Below are positions 55,150 through 63,951 of a stretch of 64,000 nucleotides of DNA, one piece after another. This stretch comes from Micromonospora pattaloongensis (GTDB taxonomy: Bacteria > Actinomycetota > Actinomycetes > Mycobacteriales > Micromonosporaceae). The stretch lies in contig NZ_FNPH01000011.1 in the NCBI RefSeq assembly GCF_900107255.1, forward strand, positions 1 through 64,000, written 5' to 3'. The notes beneath the pieces are model-generated. The model worked only from the letters and a program-made list of their open reading frames with translations, made no database searches and was not told the DNA's origin. How positions within the stretch are numbered: the first letter of the stretch is position 1; every line of letters starts with the position of its first letter. The position numbers and the translations under genes are program-made.

Positions 55150-56469
55150 ATGCCCGGCGGGACAGCGCGGTTGGCGTTCGTGGGTGCGCTCATCGCGGTC
55201 TTCGCCGCCCCCGGCGCGCTCGCCGTGCCCGGAGCCTACGCCGCCGGCCCGCCGCTGACGGCGTCCGCGCGGCTGGGCGTCGCCGCGCGGCCGTACGGGA
55301 TCGCCCACGGAATGACTCTGCGCTACGCGGCACCCGCGTGCAGTAGTCGCCCTGCTCCCGTCCCGCCGTCCACTGAGGTGCCGTGGGCGCAACAGCGGTA
55401 CGCGCCTGAGCGGCTGACGCCGCTGGCGACGGGGCGCGGCATCACGGTCGCGGTGATCGACTCCGGTGTCGACGACGAGCACCCGCAGTTGCGGGGGCGG
55501 GTCCTTCCGGGCAACGACTTCCTCGACGGCGGCGACGGCACCCTGGACTGCGACGGGCACGGCACCGCGGTAGCGAGCATCATCGCCGCGGGCCCGGCGC
55601 GGGTGCCGTTCCGCGGTCTGGCCCCCGGCGCGAGGATCCTGCCGGTCCGGGTGAGCGAGCAACAGATCATCGGCGGCAGGGAGTCGGGACGGACGGTCAC
55701 CGCGACGCAGTTCGCCGAGGCGATCCGGTGGGCGGTCGACCACGACGCGGACGTGCTGAACCTGTCGGTCGTGCTCTACGAGGACCATCCGGCCGTGCGG
55801 AGCGCCGTCGAGTACGCGGTGGCGGAGGACGTGGTCGTCGTGGCCGCCGCCGGCAACCTGCACGAGAACGGCGACCCCCGCCCGTACCCGGCGGCGTACG
55901 ACAGCGTGCTGGGCGTGGGGGCGATCGGCGCGGACGGCAGCCGGCAGCAGTACTCGCAGGTCGGGTCCTACGTGGACGTGGTCGCCCCGGGCGGGGGCGT
56001 GCTGGCCGCAGCCCCCGGACGCGGACACGCGGCGCAGGACGGGACGAGCTACGCGGCACCCTTCGTCTCGGCGACGGCGGCACTGATCCGCGACTACCGG
56101 CCGGAGCTGCGCGCCGGCGAGGTCGTGCAGCGGATCGTCTCGACCACCGATCCGGCGCCCGGCGGCCGGCGCAGCCCGGCGTACGGCACCGGCGTGCTGA
56201 ACCCCTACCGGGCGGTGACGGAGACGCGCCCTGTCGGCCGTCCCGAGCCACCCGCACCGCTCGCGCCGGAACGGATGGATCCGGCGGCGGTGGCGCAGCA
56301 GGAGCGGCGGGCCCAGTCACGGGATCGTTCGCTGCTGCTGGCCGCGCTCGGCGGCGGCGTCGCCGGGCTGGCGGTGCTGCTCGCTCTCGTGCTGCCCCGG
56401 GGCGTCCGACGGCGCTGGCGTCCGGCCGGGCCCGCGGACCCGCAGCCGGCGGCCGGCCGCACCGGCTGA
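55150..56469 (+). CDS. mycP: Mycosin, type VII secretion-associated subtilisin protease
   Basis: 439 aa. Signal peptide ARLAFVGALIAVFAAPGALA. Catalytic Asp in VAVIDSGVDDEH (~102), His in DCDGHGTAVASII (~135), Ser in QDGTSYAAPFVSA (~297). C-terminal membrane helix SLLLAALGGGVAGLAVLLAL and basic tail anchor it facing outward. Mycosins cap and stabilise the ESX membrane complex and process substrates. ATG 55150 follows GGAGG by 7 nt; an in-frame ATG at 55078 lacks a site. Confidence 0.92.
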   Translation: MPGGTARLAFVGALIAVFAAPGALAVPGAYAAGPPLTASARLGVAARPYGIAHGMTLRYAAPACSSRPAPVPPSTEVPWAQQRYAPERLTPLATGRGITVAVIDSGVDDEHPQLRGRVLPGNDFLDGGDGTLDCDGHGTAVASIIAAGPARVPFRGLAPGARILPVRVSEQQIIGGRESGRTVTATQFAEAIRWAVDHDADVLNLSVVLYEDHPAVRSAVEYAVAEDVVVVAAAGNLHENGDPRPYPAAYDSVLGVGAIGADGSRQQYSQVGSYVDVVAPGGGVLAAAPGRGHAAQDGTSYAAPFVSATAALIRDYRPELRAGEVVQRIVSTTDPAPGGRRSPAYGTGVLNPYRAVTETRPVGRPEPPAPLAPERMDPAAVAQQERRAQSRDRSLLLAALGGGVAGLAVLLALVLPRGVRRRWRPAGPADPQPAAGRTG

Positions 56470-56617
56470 GCCGGCCGGCGTCCGCCCGCCGCCCCACCGG
56501 GCCCCGCCGGACGGGTCGCGCCGACGCACCCGCGCCCGGCGGCACGGCGGCACGGCGGGGAGCCACACGACAAGGGCGCGCGGGCCGGTCGGCCCACGCG
56601 CCCCGGTCGAGGTGCGG

Positions 56618-56911
56618 CTACTGGAACAGCGCCGTGTTCTTCTTCTCGGTGTTGAGGTAGTCGGCGGCGGACTCGTCCACCGCGACCTTGATCTCGCGCA
56701 GCATGTTCTGCAGGTCCTGCGAGGCGGAACGCCACCGGCTCTGCCGCACCTGGTAGGCCTCCCTGGCCTCACCGGTCCAGCTCGCCACCAGCGGCGCGGC
56801 GTCGCGCTCGAGCTGGCCGAGCTGGGAGTCGAGCGTGTTCAACGCCTTCTGGATGTCCGCGCTGGCCTGCTGGAGCGCGGAGAAGCTGACGACAAGGACG
56901 CCGTCTGACAT
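56618..56911 (-). CDS. esxA: WXG100-family type VII secretion protein (1)
   Basis: 97 aa, the standard size. Helical hairpin: FSALQQASADIQKALNTLDS, turn SWTGEAREAY containing W-x-G, then second helix. C-terminal VDESAADYLNTEKKNTALFQ includes the Y-x-x-x-E secretion signal (YLNTE). It would form a heterodimer with the adjacent WXG100 protein. SD GGGAGGG 7 nt before the ATG. The symbol is by family, not orthology. Confidence 0.92.
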   Translation of the reverse strand: MSDGVLVVSFSALQQASADIQKALNTLDSQLGQLERDAAPLVASWTGEAREAYQVRQSRWRSASQDLQNMLREIKVAVDESAADYLNTEKKNTALFQ

Positions 56912-56934
56912 CGGTGATCCCTCCCCGGAACCGG

Positions 56935-57264
56935 TTACAGCGGCAGCTGGATGCCGCGGTTGGTGGCGGCGACCCGGCTGGCCGCCTCGCTGTCGGACGC
57001 GTCGTACTGCTGGCCGGCGGTGCGGATCGCGGCCGCCGTTTCGCGCAGCGCCCGCTGGATGGCCGCCTGGTCCTGCGACCACTGCTGCTTGACCTGCTCG
57101 AACGAACGACCACCGGCACCGCGCCACGCGGTCTGCAGCGCCTCCAGCTGGCCCATCAGGCTGCTCAGCATGCTCTGCAGCGACTGGTCGACCTGCTCGA
57201 ACTTCGCGGCGGACTGCCGCATCACCGCTGCTTCTGCCTGCGTCTGGGACACCCCGGACGTCAC
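56935..57264 (-). CDS. esxB: WXG100-family type VII secretion protein (2)
   Basis: 109 aa. Helix 1 AEAAVMRQSAAKFEQVDQSL, turn AWRGAGGRSF (W-x-G), and helix 2 QVKQQWSQDQAAIQRALRE. YDASDSE near the C-terminus fits the Y-x-x-x-D/E export signal. GTG 57264 with GGGAG close by; a GTG four codons on is possible. It is 23 nt upstream of the other WXG100 gene, same direction. Confidence 0.9.
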   Translation of the reverse strand: MTSGVSQTQAEAAVMRQSAAKFEQVDQSLQSMLSSLMGQLEALQTAWRGAGGRSFEQVKQQWSQDQAAIQRALRETAAAIRTAGQQYDASDSEAASRVAATNRGIQLPL

Positions 57265-57457
57265 CCCGCTCCCTCACTCGTGGTCCACTCGCCAGCGCGT
57301 CCACGCTGGACCCGTCGGTGGGGCCCCGCACCGGAAGGACAGTGCGGGCGACCCCGGTGTCGCTGGAGAATCTCCGTCGCTGACGGTAGCCGCCGAGGTC
57401 CAGCCCCGGAAGCCCCCGTCACCGACCTGTGGACAACCACCCTCGGTCCACGATGCG

Positions 57458-58855
57458 TCACGACTGCGGCGCGGGGGCCCGCGCCGCCGCGGGGTCGAGC
57501 GCCCTGCCGGCCGGCACGAGAGCGACGAGACTGGCGGGCAGCCGCAGCGGCTTCACCCCGCCATACCCGAGGGTGGCCAGCACGTCACCGCCCGCGACCG
57601 CGTACCGCCGGCCCAGGTCGGTGACCACGGAGATCGCGCCTCCGGTCGCGCCCGGCGCCGCCGCGGCCTCGACCACCGCGCCCCGGCCCGGCGCCACGAC
57701 GACGTGGTCGGCGAGCGCGCCCCCCTCGGCCGACCGCGCTCCCGTGCGCGGCGCGTTGGTCACGTCCGGCGCCGCGGCGCCCACCCTGAGCTCGAACACC
57801 CCCCCGTCGTCGCGCACCTGCCCGCAGACCGCGCCGGCGCTGGTCTCGGCGAGCTTTGGCGTGCTGGCCGGCGGCGCCGCGGCGCCCGACGGCACGAGCT
57901 CGGGGAGCTTCTCGATCGTGTTGAACCGCCCCTGCGACAGCGGCGTCGGCCTGCTCTGCCCGCCGAGCGCCGTGATCAGCAGGTCGGCCTGGACCTGGGT
58001 GATCCCGGCGAGCCCGTCGCGCTGCGCGACCGCGAACTGCCGCCCCCCGCCCTGGCTCTCCACGACGAACACCTCGCCGATGGTGGCGTCCGGCACGGCG
58101 GCCGAGGGCTGGCCCTCGTCGACGATCGGGATCCGGGCCAGGTCGGCGCCGGCCGGCAACGCGTTGAGCAGGGCCGGCGCGACCGGCAACGCGCGGGCGT
58201 TCGTCCACGCCAGCGCGTCCAGCACGATGTCGCGATCGCGCAGCAGGTGCCGCCGGTTGTGCCAGATCAGGTAGAGGCTGCCGTCCGGGTGCCGCGCCAG
58301 CACCCCGTCGTCGCCGAGGGGTTCGCCGCCGGTGGGCGCGGCCCCGACCAGCAGCGCCGAGCGCACCGTGGCCCGGCCCCCGTCGCCCGCCGGCAGCGAG
58401 CAGATCGTCCACGGGCCGGCGGCGAGCCGGTCGGCCGCGGGCAACGCGTCCGGGGCGTCCACGATGCCCAGCGGGGTCCCGCGGGTGACCCCCTCGATCG
58501 ACTTGGCCGAGACCCGGACCGTACGCGGCTCCGGCGAGCCGACGATGAGCAGCGCGGAGGCGTAGTTGAGGACGGGGTGCAGCTTCTCGTCGCGGTAGAC
58601 GTAGCGCGCGCCGGACTCCTCCTCGACGATCACCGCGTTGGGGTCGCGCCAGTTCGTCGCGCCACCGCCGACGAGCGCACCGTAGACGGCCACCCCGCCG
58701 ATCGCGATCGCCGCGATCAGCACGCTCGCCAGCGTCGCACCGGCGGCCCGCTGGAACGGCGACTGTGGAGGGTCGGTTTCGCGCATCACCAGCGCGGCGA
58801 CCACACGCTGGACCATGAACTGGTACGAGTGCAACTGATCCTGCCGCGACGGCAT
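57458..58855 (-). CDS. eccB: Type VII secretion membrane protein EccB
   Basis: 465 aa. The N-terminal signature SRQDQLHSYQFMVQRVVAAL is diagnostic. ATLASVLIAAIAIGGVAVYG (~40-60) is the single membrane helix. The extracytoplasmic repeat domain (RYVYRDEKLHPVLNYASALL, FNTIEKLPELVPSG) contains two Cys (ICSLPAG and VCGQV) likely disulfide-bonded. EccB is one of the ESX core components. ATG 58855 has GGGAGGGGG upstream. Divergent from eccE, with 86 nt between. Confidence 0.95.
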   Translation of the reverse strand: MPSRQDQLHSYQFMVQRVVAALVMRETDPPQSPFQRAAGATLASVLIAAIAIGGVAVYGALVGGGATNWRDPNAVIVEEESGARYVYRDEKLHPVLNYASALLIVGSPEPRTVRVSAKSIEGVTRGTPLGIVDAPDALPAADRLAAGPWTICSLPAGDGGRATVRSALLVGAAPTGGEPLGDDGVLARHPDGSLYLIWHNRRHLLRDRDIVLDALAWTNARALPVAPALLNALPAGADLARIPIVDEGQPSAAVPDATIGEVFVVESQGGGRQFAVAQRDGLAGITQVQADLLITALGGQSRPTPLSQGRFNTIEKLPELVPSGAAAPPASTPKLAETSAGAVCGQVRDDGGVFELRVGAAAPDVTNAPRTGARSAEGGALADHVVVAPGRGAVVEAAAAPGATGGAISVVTDLGRRYAVAGGDVLATLGYGGVKPLRLPASLVALVPAGRALDPAAARAPAPQS

Positions 58856-58941
58856 CCGGCCCCCTCCCCGGTCGGCCCGGCCAATACGATAGGCGGCCCA
58901 CGGCCTGTGTCGACCGCGACTACGCAGGGGAGGCTACCGCG

Positions 58942-60807
58942 ATGTCCGTCAGTGTGCTGGACCGCCAGCCGGGGCCCGGGGCCCACACCGGACCGTCCCC
59001 GGACGGGTCGCGTACGACGTGGTCGCAGCCACGGCGTCCGCGGCGGTTCGGAGTGCGCGCCGGGCAGGTCGTCGCCACCCAGGCCGCCGTCGCGCTGATC
59101 GTCGCGGCGCTGGGTCACGGCCCGCTGGCGGTGACCGGCGCGGCGCTGGCCGCCGCGCTGCTCGGCGTTGCCGCCTGGGGACGGCTACGGCAGCGCTGGC
59201 TCTTCGAATGGCTCGCCGTGGCCGTCCGCTATGTCGGGCGGCGGCACGCGCTGGCCCCGACCACCGCACCGGCCGCCCTGCTCGAGCTGGTCGCTCCGCA
59301 CGCCCAGTTGCACCCCGCCGACCTCGGCGGCGACGCCGCCGCCGTCATCTCCGACGGTGACGGGCTGACCGCGCTGCTGGAGCTCGGCGATCCCGCCACC
59401 CTGCTCGCCGACACCGGCGAGACCCTGCCGTCGGCCGCCGCCCTGCTGCCGGCCGCCGGCGGCGACCTGCCACCGGTCCGCATCCAGCTGGTGCTCTCCG
59501 GCACGCCCGCGCCGGCGCCACGGGCCGGCGGCGGCACGCCCGCCACCTCGTACCGGCAGCTGACCGACGGGCGGCTGCTCGCGCAGGCGCGCGCCGTGCT
59601 CGCCGTCCGGGTGCTCCGGGCCGAGGGCTGGACCGAGGAGGAGCTGCGTCGGGCGCTGTCCAGCGTGGTCCGCAAGGTCCGCCGGCGGCTCGGCGCGACG
59701 CCCGCGCGTCCGCTGGGCGAGGGGGCCGCGCTGCGCGTACTCGGCGAGTTGGCGCACCACGACGGCGCGCAGCCGGCACGGGAGAGCTGGCCGACGGTGC
59801 AGCTCGGCGGCCTGCTGCAGGCGACGTTCCGGCTGCGCCGCTGGCCCGACCTGCGTTCGGAGACCGGGCGCCGGCTGGTGCCGCGGCTGCTCGCCCTGCC
59901 GGCGGCGGCGACCACCGTCTCGATCAGCGCGGGCCCGCGCGGCGCCGGCGCCGACGCGCTCGCCGCGGAGCTGACCGTACGGATCGCCGCCACCGACCCG
60001 GCCGGCCTCGCCCTCGCGACGCAGGCGCTGCGCCGGCTGCTCGCCGCGGAGCGCGCCGAGACGCGGCGACTCGACGGTGAGCAGCTGGAGGGCTTCGCGG
60101 CCACGCTTCCGCTCGCCGCCGGGGGCGGCGGGCTGCTGCCCGCCCCGCGCCCCGTGTCCGCGCTGTCCGCCGGCGCGCTGGACGCCCTCGACCTCACCGT
60201 GCCCGGCGCCGGGCTGATGATCGGCGCCAACCGGCACGGCTCCCCGGTGACCGTCCGACTGTTCCGGGCCGAGACCACCCGGGCCGTGCTGATCGGCGGG
60301 GTACGCGGGGCGCAGCTGCTCGCCCTGCGCGCGATGGCGCTCGGGGCCCGTGTCGTCGTGCAGACCGCCCGGCCGCGCGCCTGGGAGCCCTTCGTCCGGG
60401 GCGTCAGCGCGCCCGGCGAGACGATCGCGGTGATCCCGCCCGGGCGTCCGGTCGGCGGGCCGCCGGCGACGCCGTTGCATCCGCTGCTGGTCGTCGTCGA
60501 CGTGGGTCCGGTCGCGGCGGACACCCAGCCGGGGCCCGGCTGGCAGGCCAGTCTGGTGGTCCGCGACGAGCTGACGGCGGTCGACCTGGACGCGGTGTCC
60601 CGCGCCGACCTGGTCGTGCTGCAGCCGTTGCGGCCGGACGAGGCGGCGTTGGCCGCTCCGACGCTGGGGCTCGGCGAGGCGGCCGACTGGCTGACCCGGA
60701 TCCGGGACGACATGGTCGGTGTGATCAACCGCCGTACCGTCCGCTGGGCGCTGCTCTCCGCCACCCCGATCGAGTCACAGTTGATCGGCGCCCCGACCCG
60801 CCACTAG
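58942..60807 (+). CDS. eccE: Type VII secretion protein EccE
   Basis: 621 aa. Pro/Arg-rich N-terminus, two membrane helices at ~42-58 and 62-80, then a soluble domain with RWLFEWLAVAVRYVGRRHAL (~90), the EccE signature region. The C-terminal half has ALDLTVPGAGLMIGANRHGS and AVLIGGVRGAQLLALRAMAL. Peripheral component of the ESX membrane complex, contacting the mycosin. ATG 58942 follows GGGAGG by 9 nt. EccC and EccD are not encoded in this window. Confidence 0.88.
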   Translation: MSVSVLDRQPGPGAHTGPSPDGSRTTWSQPRRPRRFGVRAGQVVATQAAVALIVAALGHGPLAVTGAALAAALLGVAAWGRLRQRWLFEWLAVAVRYVGRRHALAPTTAPAALLELVAPHAQLHPADLGGDAAAVISDGDGLTALLELGDPATLLADTGETLPSAAALLPAAGGDLPPVRIQLVLSGTPAPAPRAGGGTPATSYRQLTDGRLLAQARAVLAVRVLRAEGWTEEELRRALSSVVRKVRRRLGATPARPLGEGAALRVLGELAHHDGAQPARESWPTVQLGGLLQATFRLRRWPDLRSETGRRLVPRLLALPAAATTVSISAGPRGAGADALAAELTVRIAATDPAGLALATQALRRLLAAERAETRRLDGEQLEGFAATLPLAAGGGGLLPAPRPVSALSAGALDALDLTVPGAGLMIGANRHGSPVTVRLFRAETTRAVLIGGVRGAQLLALRAMALGARVVVQTARPRAWEPFVRGVSAPGETIAVIPPGRPVGGPPATPLHPLLVVVDVGPVAADTQPGPGWQASLVVRDELTAVDLDAVSRADLVVLQPLRPDEAALAAPTLGLGEAADWLTRIRDDMVGVINRRTVRWALLSATPIESQLIGAPTRH

Positions 60808-60861
60808 CGCCAGACGATCAGGGGACGGCGGCGTGGGGCCCGCCATGGCACGATCCCCGAC

Positions 60862-61248
60862 ATGGGTTTCGTGAAGGGACTTCTCGTCCGGATCGCCAGC
60901 ACGGCGGTGGCGTTCTGGCTCGCCACGCTGCTGATCCCGGGGATCACGCTCGACACCGGGTCGGCCGGCGAGGCGGTGACCACGCTGGTGCTCGTCGCCG
61001 TCATCTTCGGCGTCGTCAACGCGGTGCTGCAACCGATCATCAAGACGGTCGGCTGCGGGCTCTACCTGTTGACGCTCGGCCTGATCGCGCTGGTCGTCAA
61101 CGGGCTGCTCTTCCTGCTCACGAGCTTCATCGCCGGCGAGCTCGACCTGCCCTTCCACGTCGACGGCTTCTGGCCGGCGGCCGTGCTCGGCGCGCTCCTC
61201 GTCGGCGTCGTGACCTGGCTGCTCGGGTTGATCATGGATCGCGACTAG
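60862..61248 (+). CDS. Four-helix membrane protein of the holin-4/YvlD family
   Basis: 128 aa. Four hydrophobic segments: LLVRIASTAVAFWLATLLIP, AVTTLVLVAVIFGVVNAVLQ, GLYLLTLGLIALVVNGLLFL, and AAVLGALLVGVVTWLLGLIM. PIIKTVGCGLYLLTLGLIAL matches the phage-holin-4-like (YvlD) family, usually a host membrane-stress protein rather than a phage holin. Function not known. Confidence 0.85.
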   Translation: MGFVKGLLVRIASTAVAFWLATLLIPGITLDTGSAGEAVTTLVLVAVIFGVVNAVLQPIIKTVGCGLYLLTLGLIALVVNGLLFLLTSFIAGELDLPFHVDGFWPAAVLGALLVGVVTWLLGLIMDRD

Positions 61249-61299
61249 GGCATGGCCACAATCCGGAAACTGGGTTGAGACGGCCGGGGGGCCGACCGC

Positions 61300-61312
61300 T
61301 AGCGTCGGCCTC
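61300..61312 (+). promoter_or_regulatory. -10 box of a leaderless promoter (GNAT-rarD)
   Basis: TAGCGT at 61300-61305, 7 nt, GTG at 61313. Confidence 0.55.
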
Positions 61313-61804
61313 GTGCTGATCAGGCGTGACGACGGCTACGAGCTCTCCACCGATCCGACGCGGATCGACGTGGACCGGGTGCACCACTGGCTCTCCACCG
61401 ACGCCTACTGGGCGATCGGCCGACCGCGCGACGTCCTCGCGCGCGCGATCGCCGGCTCGACCGCCTTCGGCGTCTACCGCCCGACCGACGGCGCGCAGGT
61501 CGCGTTCGCCCGGGCCGTGACCGACGGCGCGACCTTCGCGTGGCTCTGCGACGTGTACGTCGACCGGGCCGAACGGGGGCACGGGCTCGGCGCCTGGATG
61601 GTCGGCTCCGTCCGCGACGAGCTGGCCACCCGGGGCGTACGCCGGATCCTGCTCGCGACGCTCGACGCGCACGGCGTGTACGCGGGGCTCGGCTTCACGG
61701 CCCTGTCCGACCCGGTCCGGTGGATGGAGTACGACCGGCGCGGGGTGAATCCGGTCACCGGCAACGATCGGGAGCCGTCCGCCCCCCTTACGGTGACGGA
61801 ATGA
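61313..61804 (+). CDS. GNAT N-acetyltransferase
   Basis: 163 aa. FAWLCDVYVDRAERGHGLGA followed by WMVGSVRDEL is the acetyl-CoA loop of GNATs (R-G-x-G-x-G/A, ~88-95). GVYAGLGFTALSDPVRWMEY is the C-terminal strand region. Substrate unknown. Its stop overlaps the rarD start (ATGA), so the two are co-translated from one leaderless message. Confidence 0.88.
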   Translation: MLIRRDDGYELSTDPTRIDVDRVHHWLSTDAYWAIGRPRDVLARAIAGSTAFGVYRPTDGAQVAFARAVTDGATFAWLCDVYVDRAERGHGLGAWMVGSVRDELATRGVRRILLATLDAHGVYAGLGFTALSDPVRWMEYDRRGVNPVTGNDREPSAPLTVTE

Positions 61805-62733
61805 GCGAGCTGCGCCGCGGTTATCTGTTCGGTCTCGGCGCGTACGTCCTGTGGGGTTTCTTCCCGCTCTACATCAAGCTCCTGCGGCCCGCCGGACCCA
61901 TCGAGATCCTCGCCCACCGGGTGGTCTGGTCGGTGGTCTTCGTCGCGCTGGTGCTCGCCGTGCAGCGCAACTGGGGCTTCCTGCGCGCGCTGGCCCGTCG
62001 GCCGAAGGCGCTGGGCGCGATCACGGTCGCCGCCGCGTTGATCGGCGTGAACTGGGGCACGTACATCTACGGCGTCAACTCCGACCGCGTGGTGGAAACG
62101 GCGCTCGGCTACTTCATCAACCCGCTGGTCGTCATCCTGCTCGGCGTCACGGTGCTGCGCGAGCGGCTGCGTCGCGCCCAGTGGCTGGCGCTCGGGATCG
62201 GCGGCCTCGCGGTCGCCGTGCTGACCGTCGACTACGGTCGGCTGCCGTACATCGCGCTCACCCTGGCGCTGACCTTCGGGTCGTACAGCCTGGTGAAGAA
62301 GCGGCTCGGGTTCCCCGCCGCGCAGGGGCTGTTCGTGGAGTCGGCGGTGCTCGCGCTGCCCGCGCTGGCGTACCTCGGCTGGCTCGGCTGGCGCGCGGAC
62401 TCCACCTTCGGGCACGTCTCGACCGGCCACACCGCGCTGCTGGTCTTCGCCGGCGCGGCCACCGCGATCCCGCTGCTGCTCTTCGCCGGCGCCGCGAACC
62501 GGCTGCCGCTGACCGGGCTCGGCATCCTGCAGTACTCCGCGCCGATCATCCAGCTCGGCTGCGGACTGCTGATCTTCCACGAGCCGATGCCGCCGGCGCG
62601 GCTCGCCGGCTTCGCGCTGGTCTGGGTGGCGCTGATCGTCTTCACCGTGGACGGCGTCCGGCACGCCCGCCGCAGCTCGAAGGCCGCGCTGCTCGGCGCG
62701 ACCCCCGAGCCGGCGGCGGTGACCGGACGCTGA
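61801..62733 (+). CDS. rarD: EamA/RarD-family transporter
   Basis: 310 aa, ten membrane helices. GAYVLWGFFPLYIKLLRPAG and LAHRVVWSVVFVALVLAV near the N-terminus, then INWGTY-type loop VNWGTYIYGVNSDRVVETAL and GYFINPLVVILLG, are the RarD hallmarks. Drug/metabolite-type exporter of unknown substrate. Coupled to the GNAT gene. Confidence 0.93.
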   Translation: MSELRRGYLFGLGAYVLWGFFPLYIKLLRPAGPIEILAHRVVWSVVFVALVLAVQRNWGFLRALARRPKALGAITVAAALIGVNWGTYIYGVNSDRVVETALGYFINPLVVILLGVTVLRERLRRAQWLALGIGGLAVAVLTVDYGRLPYIALTLALTFGSYSLVKKRLGFPAAQGLFVESAVLALPALAYLGWLGWRADSTFGHVSTGHTALLVFAGAATAIPLLLFAGAANRLPLTGLGILQYSAPIIQLGCGLLIFHEPMPPARLAGFALVWVALIVFTVDGVRHARRSSKAALLGATPEPAAVTGR

Positions 62734-62743
62734 GCCCGCGACG

Positions 62744-63439
62744 TCAGGGCACGTCGTAGCTGAGCAGCGGCGTGCCGTCGTACCGGGTGAGCTCCAGCCG
62801 CACCAGGTCGGCGCCGGAGAACCGGGTCGTGCCGGAGAGCCTGACGTCCTTGCCGGGCGCGGCGACCCAGGATCCGACCTGCTCGGTCGCCCCGTCCGGG
62901 CCGTGGGCCACCAGCCGGAACGTGTACGCGTTCCCGCCCCAGCTGGCGTTCTTCGCGTAGAAGCAGTGCATCGTCACCTCGGTCCCCCAGCTGGTGCCGC
63001 GCAGCCCGATCTGCGCGCTGACCGGGGCGCCGGTCTGCACCGGCGCCATTGACGCCAGGGCGACGGCCGGCGGAGTCTGCGGGGCCGGGGCGGGCGGGCG
63101 CAGCAGACCCACGCCGAGCCCCACGACCACGGCCAGACCGGCCGCGGCGAGTCCCCCACCGGTGGCGCGCCACCGGCGCGCCCGACGGCTGCGACGCCGC
63201 TCGAGTTGGGCCGCGGCGACGACCGTGGCGAGCCGCGGCTCGGCCGAGGGCGGGTCGACGAGCTGCTCGAAACCGGCCGGGTCGAGCCGGCCCAGCAGGC
63301 CCGGCAGCACCGCGACCTCGGCGACGGCCTGCCGGCATGCGGCGCAGCCCCGGAGGTGGTGCTCGTACGCGGCGCGCTCGGCCGGCGACAGGGCACCCAG
63401 CACGTACGCGCCGTCGTCGTGCGCGTGTTCACATCTCAC
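62744..63439 (-). CDS. Zinc-finger (zf-HC2) anti-sigma factor
   Basis: 231 aa. N-terminal ZAS domain with CEHAHDDGAYVLGALSPAER then YEHHLRGCAACRQAV (H-x3..C-x2-C). Membrane helix AAAGLAVVVGLGVGLL (~108-125); extracytoplasmic beta domain (VSAQIGLRGTSWGTEVTMHC). Binds and inhibits the sigma factor encoded just upstream. GTG 63439 overlaps its stop (GTGA). Confidence 0.9.
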   Translation of the reverse strand: MRCEHAHDDGAYVLGALSPAERAAYEHHLRGCAACRQAVAEVAVLPGLLGRLDPAGFEQLVDPPSAEPRLATVVAAAQLERRRSRRARRWRATGGGLAAAGLAVVVGLGVGLLRPPAPAPQTPPAVALASMAPVQTGAPVSAQIGLRGTSWGTEVTMHCFYAKNASWGGNAYTFRLVAHGPDGATEQVGSWVAAPGKDVRLSGTTRFSGADLVRLELTRYDGTPLLSYDVP

Positions 63440-63951
63440 TGGGTCACCCCCATCTCCTCCAGCACGAGCCGCAACGACCGCAACGCGTAGTGCGTGCGTG
63501 ACTTCACCGTTCCCGCGGGTACCCCCAGCCGTGCGGCGGCCTCGGCCACCGACCGGCCCTGGTAGAAGCACTCCACGAGCACCTCGCGGTGCGGCTGCGA
63601 CAGCCGCGCGAGCGCCTCGGCGACCGTCCATGCCTCGACCGCCCGGTCGGCCTCGTCCACCGCGGGGGGCGGCTCGGGAAGCTCGTCGGTGACGATCTCG
63701 CCTACCCGCGCGCTGCGCCGCCGCCACGCGTCGATCGCGAGATTACGCGCCGTGGTGAACAGCCAGGCACGGACGGAGCCGCGTTGCGGGTCCAGCGATT
63801 CCGGATGCCGCCAGGCCCGCAGCAGGGTCTCCTGGACCAGGTCCTCGGCGCGCTGTCGGTCGCCGCCGGCCAGCCGCAGCGCGTGCGCGAAGAGCGCGTC
63901 GCCGTGCTCGGCGTGCAGCGCGCGCAGCAGTTGTGCGTCCTGGTCCGTCAA
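63436..63951 (-). CDS. ECF RNA polymerase sigma factor
   Basis: 171 aa. Region 2: HALRLAGGDRQRAEDLVQET with LLRAWRHPESL and RAWLFTTARNLAIDAWRRRS. Region 4: ALARLSQPHREVLVECFYQG, then SVAEAAARLGVPAGTVKSRT (helix-turn-helix). TTG start at 63951 with AAGGAAGGG 6 nt upstream. Operon with its zf-HC2 anti-sigma factor. Confidence 0.93.
   Translation of the reverse strand: MTDQDAQLLRALHAEHGDALFAHALRLAGGDRQRAEDLVQETLLRAWRHPESLDPQRGSVRAWLFTTARNLAIDAWRRRSARVGEIVTDELPEPPPAVDEADRAVEAWTVAEALARLSQPHREVLVECFYQGRSVAEAAARLGVPAGTVKSRTHYALRSLRLVLEEMGVTQ

Noticed and set aside
60862-61248. Phage holin as evidence for a prophage
   Set aside because: The family is widespread as a host membrane protein, and no other phage gene is nearby.
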